Source of the DNA: Verrucomicrobiota bacterium
GTDB lineage: Bacteria; Verrucomicrobiota; Verrucomicrobiia; Verrucomicrobiales; Akkermansiaceae
Length of the DNA: 64,000 nucleotides
Direction: 5' to 3'
Assembly (NCBI GenBank): GCA_030835305.1
Contig: JAURPJ010000097.1
Coordinates: forward strand, 83,664-147,663
Below are positions 27,101 to 35,607 of this stretch, piece after piece. The stretch's first letter is position 1. Every line of letters begins with the position of its first letter. Position numbers and translations under genes: made by a program. The notes beneath the pieces are model-generated. The model ran no database searches, was not told where the DNA came from, and worked only from the letters and a program-made list of their open reading frames with translations.

Positions 27101-27792
27101 AGCAGCTAAGTATGCCTGAGACAGGGATCATGACCTGGGGCCTGCAAATCGACGTGAAAATCGAGGATCCCATCCTCATCCGCGGCAATCTCGTCAAAGG
27201 TTCGGTCACCGGACAAGACATCCGCATGCGGGGGACGGTCGGAGACCCACAAACCTCAGGTATGCTGATTGCGAAAGACCTCGAGGCAGACCTTCCTTTC
27301 AGCAAGCTAGAAGTGCAGACCGGTGTCGTCACCCTGCGTCCAGACGCGCTCACCAATCCATTTTTCGATATTCGCGGCAGCTCAGAAATCAGCTCACATC
27401 TGATTCAAGTTTACCTCTCCGGCTCCGTTCAAAATCACGACCTCGTTCTCACCTCCGACCCTCCTCTTCCGGAAAGCGAAATTTTGCTCCTTCTTGCCAC
27501 CGGCTCCTCCTCGACCCAGTTGGCTGATCAACAACTTGCTTCGCAAAAGGCCCTTCAATATCTGTTCGAAACCCTCAGACGCCGAAACGGGGAAAAAGAT
27601 AAATCGGTCTTCGAGCGGCTTCTCAAAAACTCCGACCAAATCGAACTCTCACTCGGTGAAACGAATCAATATTCCGGTCGTAACTTCTCCTCCGCCACCC
27701 TTGATCTGGACGATCATTTTGACTTCACCACTCAGATCGACGAACAAGGACAGACTAGGGCTCTCGTCGTCTTCTCGATCCGCTTCAAATAA
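24196..27792 (+). CDS. tamB: Translocation and assembly module TamB-like protein
   Basis: A 1198-residue protein with one N-terminal membrane anchor (about residues 20-35, VYGLLVLIGLSIWA) and a long beta-rich periplasmic body of repeated strands, typical of AsmA/TamB bridge proteins. The C-terminal DUF490 domain is clear: GTLEIADSLIYKDVEILPL, MRGTVGDPQTSGMLIAKDL, TNPFFDIRG, VYLSGSVQNHDLVLTSDPPLPESEILLLLATG. TamB with TamA helps assemble outer-membrane proteins, and related bridge proteins move phospholipids to the outer membrane. tamA starts 5 bp downstream, so the two form an operon. Confidence 0.92.
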   Translation: MPLREKKPEDPLKTRQRWKRRLVYGLLVLIGLSIWANGPGIRWGLKKVISQQIAAQDLSGSFKVEGTALSGISIRDISLNGKSTIQSVKSNLIQVEWSLGSLIDQELEGIRLDRLHLVVDPKATKPVAAPSPEAPEDSSDSGTSLADTLNLVRGFIQPAKLSVTDLNVEIVGVTQVSLASISHTASEVTYLISELHSFDHLDRPVHNPQSTLTWNKDGFAIDQVTLNPRLAIHDLSFQPERSASLIISVAESEILVKSDLASSHWISLQSPALSIPDLIQLAKPGIEATGEITQLQINTSTGMVTFEGQNLKYQDQEISRASIEATTKDLLSPFEQPISLEIAIDEKLKVDGFVELSQSILDSSAELNLVVNWPEVPIVNAELAYDSREARIIANTLDDLRATARFQVDLQTYQAEILGRIKDSSDLEERLEGPLEFTATANGDFKSAEHSGTLNLETLGFRQPDFPEGIGRGKITWNWPESVNIETLEITTPEASAQASLSWFNDKLNISHIKLLEGTDELLMVQASLPAPLETRSLDDLLESPEKISMEISSKPLTFERLASFLPIPENLTGVLQLTDLKLAGTLQNPALDGEITLKGFSSASTPDLPPADLDLAFETSDERLRVNLDAKDAEGKLLKIDGVLPFLPRQWIDFKTIPLDTPISLVVFNNSLDLRRIQPFFPTLPGIKGKLDLEFSLSGTIETPVIGGNLNLSGFNTTLQNKLPDLGLDVKLATENRTLALSGSAQEGRDQFFTIAGRLPLESGFLTGRAKELPEKPISLDITGARIDLVRIRPFVPQIQLIRGDLAADVSVSGTLAKPEITGNALLRIEKMRLKDSPISDFKDTRIQVDYDEDIVTISEGKIVASGGKADLKGTIDLRNRKPEFDPVFNLSLDGKFILLYRNKDFTFRGHPNLRVEGPLSKANVSGTLEIADSLIYKDVEILPLGVPRTTEIPRPNLPSFSQKPVKKQLSMPETGIMTWGLQIDVKIEDPILIRGNLVKGSVTGQDIRMRGTVGDPQTSGMLIAKDLEADLPFSKLEVQTGVVTLRPDALTNPFFDIRGSSEISSHLIQVYLSGSVQNHDLVLTSDPPLPESEILLLLATGSSSTQLADQQLASQKALQYLFETLRRRNGEKDKSVFERLLKNSDQIELSLGETNQYSGRNFSSATLDLDDHFDFTTQIDEQGQTRALVVFSIRFK

Positions 27793-27797
27793 GAATC

Positions 27798-29735
27798 ATG
27801 TTTACTCGAAGCGTCTGCTTGATCCTGCTTCTCGCCACCCTTCCGGGGATAGCGGCGAAACTGGATTTCGTGGGCTTGCAGTCCTTCACAAAAAAGGGCC
27901 TTCTTAAGGCGGTTGGAGGTCGGCTCGATTATATTCTGGACCGGCCTGCAACCGACTTCCGGGCCGACGACGCTGCGTTTCTAGTTGAGTCTTACCTCCG
28001 CACCCACGGACTTGTCGATGCCATGGTTTATGGCCAGAAACTACCCGACAACAGGATTCGACTCACCGTCGAAGAAGGCGTCGCCCAATTTCTTGGTGCG
28101 ATCACGGTGAAAGGCTTCGACAACGAAGCCAGCATTCAGGAGCAATTCAAGGCCCCCTTCCCCGAAACTGGGAACAGGCGGGCCTATGAAGCCGAGGCGA
28201 CCGAAAAAGGGTTGGAGCGAGTCAGGGATTTATTGCACACCGATGGATATTGGGAGGGCTCCGTTACCGCCACCAAGGGAACCCGAAAGGCCAACGGAGA
28301 CATTCCATTTACCCTGATCGTCAACACCGGACCGGTATTCACGCTCGATAAGCCCGAACTCAAAAGCCGGGTCCCTCCATCCCCCTCCTTGCTCAAGGAT
28401 CTCATCTCAAAAAAAGGGGGAAATGCCACTGCTGAGAACATCGTTGAGATCCGCCAAAAGATCACAGATTACTTCCGGAGTCGTGGCTATCCCGACATTT
28501 TTTTAATCATGTTGAAGGAGACGAAGGACAATCGACTCACCCTCACATTCCTAATTACTCCCGGCAAAAAATTCGTGGTTCGTTCCTTCCAATCGGCCGG
28601 GCTTAAAAAGACGAAGCCGCAGAATGTCAGTAACAGATTCAAGGAGCTGATCGGGAAAAACTTCGATGACAAATTTGTTCACGAGAAGATCAAAAAACTT
28701 CTCGTCACGGGGGCGTTTTCCAGCGTGAGTCTCGAAAAAACAGAGGTCAATGAAACCGAGCTGGACCTCACCCTCCACCTCGAGGAAGCGGAAGCACGAG
28801 GCTACTCGGTCTCGACGGGTTACGGATCAATCGAAGGCTATATTGTGGGACTTCGTTACTTTGATCGTAATCTCTGGGGAAGACTTTGGAACCTCTCTGC
28901 TGGAGCGGAATTTACCGGGCTTGGAGGACTTGGGGAAATCTCACTCACCGACCCCTCTTTTCGGGACGGGGACCTCAGACTCTCCAGCCGTGCCTTCCTG
29001 ATAAGCCGTGACTTCGACAACTACAATAAGTTGGAAGGTGGCCTCGGAAGCGAGCTGACGTGGAAATGGGGGAGGCATTACACAGGAACAGCGGGGCTTA
29101 CCGTTTCGCAGACCTCCATCAACAGCCCAATACCCGGCAATTTAATTGGGTCCGAAGGCTACCTAGTTTCCCGGGTAAGCCTCCGTCAACTCTTTGACTG
29201 GAGAGACGATCCCGCTCTTCCTTCGAACGGCTGGTTCGCGAGCCTCAAGACCTCGATCGGTCTCTCTAGCGGAGACGAAAGCATCGGCTTCACCGAAGTG
29301 GAAGGTCAGATCAGCTACTATCGAAGCCTCGGAAAAAACACCTCCTATGCTCTCGGACTCCGGGGGGGCTTCATTTCACCATCTGTTGAAGACCAAAGAC
29401 TCCCCATAGACCTGCGAAAATTCCTCGGCGGAGCCAACACCATTCGCTCCTTTCCCGAACTGGAGATGGGGCCCTCGTTAAATGGGCTCGCACTGGGGGG
29501 AACAAAGTGGTGGCTTGCGAATGCCGAATACATGCAAACTCTTGTTGGCCCGGTGAGGGGGCTCATCTTTATTGATGCAGCGGGACTCGATTCGGAAGTC
29601 GAGCTGGCCGCTGGCGTGGGGGTCCGAATCAACCTCCCAGTGGGACCGATCCGATTCGAATACGGCAGATCGCTTTCGCAGGACAGAGGCGAGCCCAGGG
29701 GCGCGTTCCACTTCGCGATCGGCACCACCTTCTGA
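27798..29735 (+). CDS. tamA: Omp85-family outer-membrane protein, TamA-like
   Basis: A 645-residue protein with signal peptide (MFTRSVCLILLLATLPGIAA) and about three POTRA domains (residues about 20-320). A C-terminal 16-strand barrel domain (bacterial surface antigen/Omp85) follows. Omp85 landmarks are the RGYSVSTGYGSIEGYIVGLRY start of the barrel, LFDWRDDPALPSNGWFASL, FLGGANTIRSFPELEMGP (an L6 VRGF/Y-like segment, here IRSF) and the end ARGAFHFAIGTTF-like strand with terminal aromatic Phe. It follows tamB by 5 bp, so it is better called TamA than BamA. Confidence 0.9.
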   Translation: MFTRSVCLILLLATLPGIAAKLDFVGLQSFTKKGLLKAVGGRLDYILDRPATDFRADDAAFLVESYLRTHGLVDAMVYGQKLPDNRIRLTVEEGVAQFLGAITVKGFDNEASIQEQFKAPFPETGNRRAYEAEATEKGLERVRDLLHTDGYWEGSVTATKGTRKANGDIPFTLIVNTGPVFTLDKPELKSRVPPSPSLLKDLISKKGGNATAENIVEIRQKITDYFRSRGYPDIFLIMLKETKDNRLTLTFLITPGKKFVVRSFQSAGLKKTKPQNVSNRFKELIGKNFDDKFVHEKIKKLLVTGAFSSVSLEKTEVNETELDLTLHLEEAEARGYSVSTGYGSIEGYIVGLRYFDRNLWGRLWNLSAGAEFTGLGGLGEISLTDPSFRDGDLRLSSRAFLISRDFDNYNKLEGGLGSELTWKWGRHYTGTAGLTVSQTSINSPIPGNLIGSEGYLVSRVSLRQLFDWRDDPALPSNGWFASLKTSIGLSSGDESIGFTEVEGQISYYRSLGKNTSYALGLRGGFISPSVEDQRLPIDLRKFLGGANTIRSFPELEMGPSLNGLALGGTKWWLANAEYMQTLVGPVRGLIFIDAAGLDSEVELAAGVGVRINLPVGPIRFEYGRSLSQDRGEPRGAFHFAIGTTF

Positions 29736-29800
29736 CCCGCATCACAACCCGCCCACCGCTTCCCCCTTGTTTCTTTTGGCTGATTCGTCATTCTTCCGGT

Positions 29801-31486
29801 ATGGCCATCTCAGGTTCAGACCAACAACTTGTCGATCAGTGGAAGAGCGAACCCGCCCCGCTTCTCCCGCTGCTTCACGCCTTTCATGATCGTGACGGCT
29901 ACCTTTCAGATGACGCCCTCCGTGCAGTTTCCGAAGGATTAAGCACCCCATTGTCCGACCTCTACGGTACGGTCACCTTTTACCATCACTTCTCACGCAC
30001 TCCCGGCGGATTGGAAGCCCCCCGCGTCTGCACTGGAAACATCTGCTGCTTTCGAGGCGGGAACGAGATTCTCGAAACTCTGAAATCCCAAGGCCAGGAC
30101 GCGACCGCAATGCCCTGCTCCGGTCGCTGTGACGCGCCTGTTCCTGTACTCACCGGCCATACCACTTTGGCCGGAAAATCGGCAGCCAATCTCACGCAAA
30201 CTCCTTCCCCGCTTCCTCCCGTCAATCCCGGAGACAGTGAAGAAGCACTCTTTTCAAACATCCGTAAAGAGGGGCAAAACACCTTAAAGGGCTACCGCGA
30301 AAACGGTGGCTTCGTCGCTCTCGAGACAGTCCTCAAAAGAGAGCCTGCTTCAGTCATCGATACGGTCACCAAATCAAAACTCGCCGGGCGTGGCGGTGCC
30401 GGGTTCCCGACCGGATTGAAATGGAAAGCGGTTGCCGAGTGCGATCGCCACCCGAAATCCATCGTTTGCAATGCGGATGAAGGCGAGCCCGGATGCTTCA
30501 AGGACCGCGCCCTCATGGACTATGACCCTTTCGCCTTGATCGAAGGCATGATCATTGCCGGATTTGCCACCGGAGCTCCACGCGGATTCATCTACCTTCG
30601 CTACGAATATCCCGAGACCAATGCCCTTCTCGAAAAATGCCTTGCCGAAGCGAGGGAAGCCGCCCTTCTGGGGACCAACATTCTCGGATCCGGATTTGAG
30701 TTTCACCTTTACGTTCGCCGTGGAGCCGGGGCTTACATCTGCGGTGAGGAAGGCTCCCTGCTCAACTCGCTGGAAGGAAAGCACCCGTTCCCTCGCAACA
30801 AGCCACCCTTTCCCGTCACTCACGGATTCGAGGACAAGCCAACCGCGGTCAACAATGTCGAGACCCTTTGTGCCATTCCGCACATCATCAACAAAGGACC
30901 GGAATGGTACCAATCTCTCGGCATGGGCGGGCTCGCCGGAACCAAACTCATCTCGCTTTCCGGCGACATCAAACATCCGGGCAACTACGAGATTCCCATC
31001 GGCCTTCCTCTAAAAACCCTCCTTTACGATTGGGCGGGTGGGCCACCTGAGGGGCGCTCAATTCAAGCCGTCACCATGGCTGGCCTTTCCGGAGGGTTCC
31101 TCGGTCATCAAATCCTCGATGACCTCACACTCGACGACCCCTGCATTCGCTCGCACGGTTCCTTCCTCGGAGCTGGCGGCATCATGGTCTTCGACGACTC
31201 ACGCAATATGGTAAAGGCTGCCCACGATGCCATGGCCTTCTTCGCACATGAATCCTGCGGCAAGTGTTTCCCGTGTCGCATCGGCACCCAACGACTCACC
31301 GAACGCTTGAATGGAGAAGCCAACCAACTCGACCTAACAGCCTGGACCAAGGAAGTGAACGACATCAACGAGGCCATGAAAGCAACCTCGGCTTGTGGAC
31401 TCGGTATGGCCGCACCACACGTCACGGAATCACTAATGAAGTATTTCCCGGAGCAGGTGGAAGCCGCTACCAATTCAAGTTCGTAA
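29801..31486 (+). CDS. Fused NuoE-NuoF-like NADH-binding diaphorase
   Basis: A 561-residue cytoplasmic protein. Residues 1-130 form a NuoE-type [2Fe-2S] thioredoxin-like domain with C-x4-C (VCTGNICC) and C-x3-C (CSGRC). Residues 165-555 form a NuoF-type FMN/NADH domain: GRGGAGFPTGLKW, NADEGEPGCFKDR, GAGAYICGEEGSLLNSLEG, and a [4Fe-4S] site ESCGKCFPCRIGT plus SACGLG. It should oxidise NADH, or reduce NAD+, using FMN and FeS clusters. No nuo, hydrogenase or formate dehydrogenase catalytic subunit is adjacent, so the electron partner is unknown. Related fusions occur as FdsB/HoxF-like subunits. Confidence 0.88.
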   Translation: MAISGSDQQLVDQWKSEPAPLLPLLHAFHDRDGYLSDDALRAVSEGLSTPLSDLYGTVTFYHHFSRTPGGLEAPRVCTGNICCFRGGNEILETLKSQGQDATAMPCSGRCDAPVPVLTGHTTLAGKSAANLTQTPSPLPPVNPGDSEEALFSNIRKEGQNTLKGYRENGGFVALETVLKREPASVIDTVTKSKLAGRGGAGFPTGLKWKAVAECDRHPKSIVCNADEGEPGCFKDRALMDYDPFALIEGMIIAGFATGAPRGFIYLRYEYPETNALLEKCLAEAREAALLGTNILGSGFEFHLYVRRGAGAYICGEEGSLLNSLEGKHPFPRNKPPFPVTHGFEDKPTAVNNVETLCAIPHIINKGPEWYQSLGMGGLAGTKLISLSGDIKHPGNYEIPIGLPLKTLLYDWAGGPPEGRSIQAVTMAGLSGGFLGHQILDDLTLDDPCIRSHGSFLGAGGIMVFDDSRNMVKAAHDAMAFFAHESCGKCFPCRIGTQRLTERLNGEANQLDLTAWTKEVNDINEAMKATSACGLGMAAPHVTESLMKYFPEQVEAATNSSS

Positions 31487-31638
31487 ATCAGCAAAACACG
31501 GTAAACACAGGTAACACCACGCAAGTAGTTTGGATTATCAAAACAAGACAAAAATCTTTTCAAACTTTTGCTGTCATCGGTCGGAGTTTTTTGTCTGGAT
31601 GTATGGGCTCGGGACAATAGCACGGCCTGTTCTTCAAT

Positions 31639-31685
31639 GCGTCCCGGGCAGTCCTCCCTTTCCGCAGGCAGTTCGTCCGGGACGC
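31639..31685. terminator. Hairpin between the diaphorase and threonine aldolase genes
   Basis: GCGTCCCGG (31639-31647) pairs perfectly with CCGGGACGC (31677-31685) around a 29-base loop. On the minus strand a T-rich run precedes the stem; on the plus strand CCTTT and an A-run follow. It may act as a weak terminator or be a dispersed repeat. The remaining bases between 31487 and 31698 show nothing else. Confidence 0.45.
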
Positions 31686-31698
31686 CCTTTAAAAAAAA

Positions 31699-32709
31699 CT
31701 AGGCGAAAGCCTCTTTAAAGGTTTCCACGACAAAGTTAATGTCTTTAGACGAAATTCCCATGTGAGTCACTAGGCGATGTTTCGCTCCGGTATACCCTCC
31801 AATTTTGATCCCCTTCTTTTCAAGGGTCTGGGAAATCTGCGACCCATCCACTTGAGGAAAATCAACAAAGACCATATTGGTCTGCACCGGGTCTACCTTA
31901 AGCCCCGCAATCCCAGCGAGTCCGTCACACAGTTTACGGGCATTTTCGTGATCCTCCGCCAATCGCTCGATATGATTCTCCAAAACAAAAATTCCGGCTG
32001 CTGCCAACAGCCCGGACTGACGCATCCCGCCCCCGAGCATCTTCCGCCACCTTTTTGCCTCCTTAATAAAGTCCGCTGAGGCAAGCAGAACAGAGCCCAC
32101 CGGCGCACCCAGTCCTTTGGACAAACAGATTGATACCGACTCAAAGGGAGCTGCCAATTTAATGGCGGATTCTCCCGTCGCAACCGACGCGTTGAAAAGC
32201 CGGGCCCCATCGAGGTGAAGCGAAAGTTGATGATCACTTGCAAAGGACTGAACCGCATTCAAATAGTCCGTCGGGAGAATCTTACCCCACGTCGTATTTT
32301 CAAGACACAAGAGCTTCGTGCGCGCGAAGTGAAAGTCATCGGGCTTTACCAGTGTCGCCAACTTATCCAGAGCCAGCGTGCCGTCTTCATCCTGAGCGAG
32401 AGGTTGTGGTTGGATACTGCCAAGGATCGCGGCTCCCCCGCCCTCGAAAAGGTAGGTGTGGGCAGTCTGACCAACGAGATACTCATCACCCCGCTGACAA
32501 TGAGAAAGCAACGCGCAAAGATTGCTCTGGGTTCCACTAGGAACAAACATTCCAGCCTCTTTCCCCAACATCCCGGCAGCCAATTCCTCAAGCCGGGCCA
32601 CCGTGGGATCATCCCCCATGACATCATCTCCCACCTTAGCACAGGACATGGCCTCCCTTATGGCCGGAGTGGGTTTGGTGACTGTATCACTTCGTAAGTC
32701 GATAAACAT
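31699..32709 (-). CDS. ltaE: Low-specificity L-threonine aldolase
   Basis: A 336-residue PLP enzyme of fold type I that splits L-threonine and L-allo-threonine to glycine and acetaldehyde. The start [20 protein letters not shown] and [16 protein letters not shown] are highly typical. The active-site lysine lies in [14 protein letters not shown], and [16 protein letters not shown] follows. The protein is complete and should be cytoplasmic. It is convergent with the diaphorase gene and is separated from the FKBP gene by a terminator. Confidence 0.93.
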   Translation of the reverse strand: MFIDLRSDTVTKPTPAIREAMSCAKVGDDVMGDDPTVARLEELAAGMLGKEAGMFVPSGTQSNLCALLSHCQRGDEYLVGQTAHTYLFEGGGAAILGSIQPQPLAQDEDGTLALDKLATLVKPDDFHFARTKLLCLENTTWGKILPTDYLNAVQSFASDHQLSLHLDGARLFNASVATGESAIKLAAPFESVSICLSKGLGAPVGSVLLASADFIKEAKRWRKMLGGGMRQSGLLAAAGIFVLENHIERLAEDHENARKLCDGLAGIAGLKVDPVQTNMVFVDFPQVDGSQISQTLEKKGIKIGGYTGAKHRLVTHMGISSKDINFVVETFKEAFA

Positions 32710-32765
32710 GGTTCCGCTCCTAAATAAGCCGGAGCAGGCTCACAAGGATTTACGGCGGAAAAGAC

Positions 32766-32806
32766 CACAAAAAAACAGCCCGTCGCGAATACATAAAGGG
32801 CTGTTT
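32766..32806 (-). terminator. Intrinsic terminator of the FKBP/RND operon
   Basis: On the minus strand AAACAGCCC and GGGCTGTTT form a perfect 9-bp stem (32773-32781 with 32798-32806) followed by a run of T. It lies 23 bp after the stop codon of the four-domain FKBP gene. Confidence 0.75.
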
Positions 32807-32828
32807 GAAAAATGGAGGAAAAGTCGAG

Positions 32829-34565
32829 CTATTCGGCTGGTTTCTCTTCCTTCGGCCTGACCGGCTTCACTTCGATAGGCGGAGTGACGGCCTCGATCTT
32901 TTTAGGAGCCTCGGGAGTCACAATTTCGAAGAGTTCGATATCGAACACCAGCATTCCCGCCGGACGTCCGGGCTGGTTGTTGTATGCCAGCTCGACTGGG
33001 ATCCAGAAGCGAGTTTTTTCACCCTCAACCATGAGCTGAACTCCTTCGGTCCAACCCTTGATCACTCCGTTCAGAGGAAACTGGGCCTGTTCGTCACGCT
33101 CAATGGAGTTGTCGAAGAGTTTTCCGTCAGTGGTCCAACCGGCATAGTGCACCTTGACAGTGTCAGTCTCGATTGGCTTGCGCTTGCCAGTTCCTGCTTT
33201 GAGGACCTTGTAGGCGAGTCCGGAGGCCGTCTTCTTGGCATCTGCCGGCGGAGCTGCAACATTAGCCGGTGCCTTCGGAGCCACCGGCTTGCTCTTAAAC
33301 TCGACCAATTCAAGATCGAAAGTCAACGCGCCCTCGGGACCTCCGCGTCCTTTGGTTTCGAAGGTAAGGTTTTCCGGAACCCAGACACGGCGGCTTTCGC
33401 CTTTTTTCATGGTCTTCAAGATTTCTACCCATCCTTTGATCGGAGCCTGGTCGAGGGAAAGTGCCATCGGGCCGCCCATCGCTTCACTGGAGCCAATCGA
33501 TGCGCCATTGGCATCCCAACCTTTGAAGCTCACCTTCAGAAGATCAGTCTCGGTTGGAGAAGCGTCTCCTTCACCGGGCTTGAGAACCGTGTATGCGATT
33601 CCAGATTCAGTCGTGGTCGCACCTTTGGGAGCAGCCGCAACATCTTTGGGAGCATTGGGGTCCTTCGGCGGCGGTGGTGGCTTGGGAACAGGCTGGAACG
33701 AAATGAGTTCAAATTCAAAGATCAAATCGCCGGTCGGAGCACCTTCTGGCGCCTCACCCTCCTTGCCATAGGCAAGGCTGGCGGGAATCCAGAAACGGCG
33801 CTTCCCACCCTTCTTCATCAGCTGGACGCCTTCGTTCAACCCCTTGATGGGAACTTGGCCCAGCGTAAACTGAGCTGGCTGCGGGTTGCGGGTCGAAGTC
33901 ATGATAAATTCGCCATCTGCTTTCCAACCCGTAAACTGGCAGGTCACGACATCCTCAGGTCCGGGAGAGGTCTCTCCTTCACCTGCTTTAAGGATCTGAT
34001 ATTTGAGACCGGATTCTGTAGCCACCGCATCTGCCGGAGCGGTGAGATCTTTGGGAGCAGCGGGCGGCTTGATGATTTCAAGCAACTCCACATCGAAAGT
34101 AAGATTTCCAGCCACCCGGCCCTCGTCACCATAGGCCAGATCGGAAGGAATCCAAAAACGGCGTTTTTCGCCAACCACCATGAGTTGCACACCCTCGGTC
34201 CAGCCCTTGATCACCTGGTTCAGGGCAAACTCAGCAGGCTGCCCGCGCTTGAGGGAACTATCGAACATTTGCCCGTCGGAAGCCTTCCACCCAGTGTAAT
34301 GAACCCGAACGGTATCGGTAGCCAATGGCTTCTCGGTTCCGGTTCCCTTTGTAATGACCAATGAGGCGAGACCTGATGGAGTCTTTTCGGCATCGGCAGG
34401 AGCAGCTGCCACATTGGCAGGCGCTTTGAAGGGATCTTCAGCCGGATTCTCGGGCACTGCTGGTTTAACCGGCTCGGCGGGGGCCGCGGGCTCTTGCGCG
34501 ATCGCGGTCACCCCGAGAGTGCCACTGAGGAAGCCGGACATCAGCCGGAGTTTTCTATTAATCAT
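32829..34565 (-). CDS. Exported protein with four tandem FKBP-type PPIase domains
   Basis: About 578 residues from [13 protein letters not shown], a signal peptide ending near AIAQE, then Pro/Ala-rich linkers. Four FKBP domains lie at about residues 64-164, 184-290, 321-423 and 446-548. Each has the pattern V-V-Y/F-x-GW ... [22 protein letters not shown] ... FD-EL. Domains 1, 2 and 4 keep the FWIP and LAY features. Domain 3 is degenerate ([14 protein letters not shown] in place of FDSS). FKBPs isomerise prolyl bonds. Four domains in one secreted protein is unusual and suggests an envelope chaperone. It starts 35 bp after the polyketide synthase gene and probably belongs to that operon. Confidence 0.88.
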   Translation of the reverse strand: MINRKLRLMSGFLSGTLGVTAIAQEPAAPAEPVKPAVPENPAEDPFKAPANVAAAPADAEKTPSGLASLVITKGTGTEKPLATDTVRVHYTGWKASDGQMFDSSLKRGQPAEFALNQVIKGWTEGVQLMVVGEKRRFWIPSDLAYGDEGRVAGNLTFDVELLEIIKPPAAPKDLTAPADAVATESGLKYQILKAGEGETSPGPEDVVTCQFTGWKADGEFIMTSTRNPQPAQFTLGQVPIKGLNEGVQLMKKGGKRRFWIPASLAYGKEGEAPEGAPTGDLIFEFELISFQPVPKPPPPPKDPNAPKDVAAAPKGATTTESGIAYTVLKPGEGDASPTETDLLKVSFKGWDANGASIGSSEAMGGPMALSLDQAPIKGWVEILKTMKKGESRRVWVPENLTFETKGRGGPEGALTFDLELVEFKSKPVAPKAPANVAAPPADAKKTASGLAYKVLKAGTGKRKPIETDTVKVHYAGWTTDGKLFDNSIERDEQAQFPLNGVIKGWTEGVQLMVEGEKTRFWIPVELAYNNQPGRPAGMLVFDIELFEIVTPEAPKKIEAVTPPIEVKPVRPKEEKPAE

Positions 34566-34599
34566 GTCGGGATGACGGTCATCTGCGGATGCAGATGTG

Positions 34600-35607
34600 T
34601 CAACGCCACATCTCACAAGAATGTGCCGCAAATCCGGCGCCAAAACTGGTCAACCAGTAGCGGGAATCGTCCTTCGATTTCTTCAAACGCTCTTCGAGAG
34701 TAAAGAGAACACACGGACTGGAGCAGTTTCCGGCACTCTTCAGAACCTCACGGGTTTCGGGCAAATCCCACCCCATTCGCTTCTCGAGCGCCTCAATCAC
34801 GTCCCTCCCACCGGTATGAGCAAGGACCTGATCGGGATCGTTTAGCCGCTTCTGCCAGAGTTTTTCGACCGCTTCCGCCGCCAATCCGGGAACAGTCCGA
34901 TGGAGTTTATTTTCCAATTTCCCACCAGAATTGATGAAGCGGATCTTCTCGCGCTCTTCCGGAACATGAATTGTGTCAAAGTTGCCGGCCTGCCATTTAC
35001 CCACGCCTTCCTCGTCAGACCAAACAGCCGCGGCAGCTCCATCACCAAACAAGCACATGCTGATGAGGACACCGGGTTCTTCGTTCATATAAAGAGCGGC
35101 CGAACAGACCTCGACCGCGATTGTTGCAACCTTCTTTCCGGGGTTTGCCGCCAGAAAACCCTCGGCAGCCCGCATCATGGGAAGCGCGGCACCGCAACCG
35201 AGGCCCACAATATCCTGAAGATACACATCATTGCGCATCCCCAACTGCTCAGCGACATGGCTGGTCACGCCCGGGCAAAGGTATCCAGTGCAAGTACATA
35301 TGATAAGGGCGTCAATTTCAGACGGATCGACTCCCGTCTTTGCCAAGGCCGCAATCGAAAGCTCCGGGGCCTCCTTCTCGAAATACTCATTGAGCTCCTG
35401 CGCTCCCGCATCAAACATCGCTGCCGGATCGTCCGTACAAAAATGGCGTTTGCTAATCCCGGAGTCCCCCAACAGAACTTTCCCAATGATCCCGCATCCG
35501 CGGGCGCTCAGTGATTGATAGGAAGAAGTCGTACGGGTGAATTCAAAGCACTCTTCTTGAGAGTAGGCATTTGAGGGGAAGGCGCTCGCAAGAGCTTCAA
35601 GAAACAT
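34600..35607 (-). CDS. Type III polyketide synthase (chalcone synthase-like)
   Basis: A 335-residue thiolase-fold enzyme. The likely catalytic triad is present: Cys138 in [12 protein letters not shown], His264 in [12 protein letters not shown] (plant HPGGR) and Asn294 in [14 protein letters not shown] (plant GNMSSATV). [14 protein letters not shown] precedes the Cys loop, as in bacterial type III PKSs. Such enzymes extend a CoA or acyl-CoA starter with malonyl-CoA to make resorcinols, pyrones or phloroglucinols. The product cannot be told from sequence. The start overlaps the RND permease stop by 11 bp, so the two genes are translationally coupled. The length is slightly short of the usual 350-390. 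Confidence 0.88.
   Translation of the reverse strand: MFLEALASAFPSNAYSQEECFEFTRTTSSYQSLSARGCGIIGKVLLGDSGISKRHFCTDDPAAMFDAGAQELNEYFEKEAPELSIAALAKTGVDPSEIDALIICTCTGYLCPGVTSHVAEQLGMRNDVYLQDIVGLGCGAALPMMRAAEGFLAANPGKKVATIAVEVCSAALYMNEEPGVLISMCLFGDGAAAAVWSDEEGVGKWQAGNFDTIHVPEEREKIRFINSGGKLENKLHRTVPGLAAEAVEKLWQKRLNDPDQVLAHTGGRDVIEALEKRMGWDLPETREVLKSAGNCSSPCVLFTLEERLKKSKDDSRYWLTSFGAGFAAHSCEMWR

Noticed and set aside
29801..31486. Part of a complex I (nuo) operon
   Set aside because: No other nuo gene is present on either side and the NuoE and NuoF parts are fused, so it is treated as a stand-alone diaphorase.
32805..34364. Long plus-strand open frame opposite the FKBP gene
   Set aside because: It mirrors the repeated FKBP codons on the other strand and shows no family motif.
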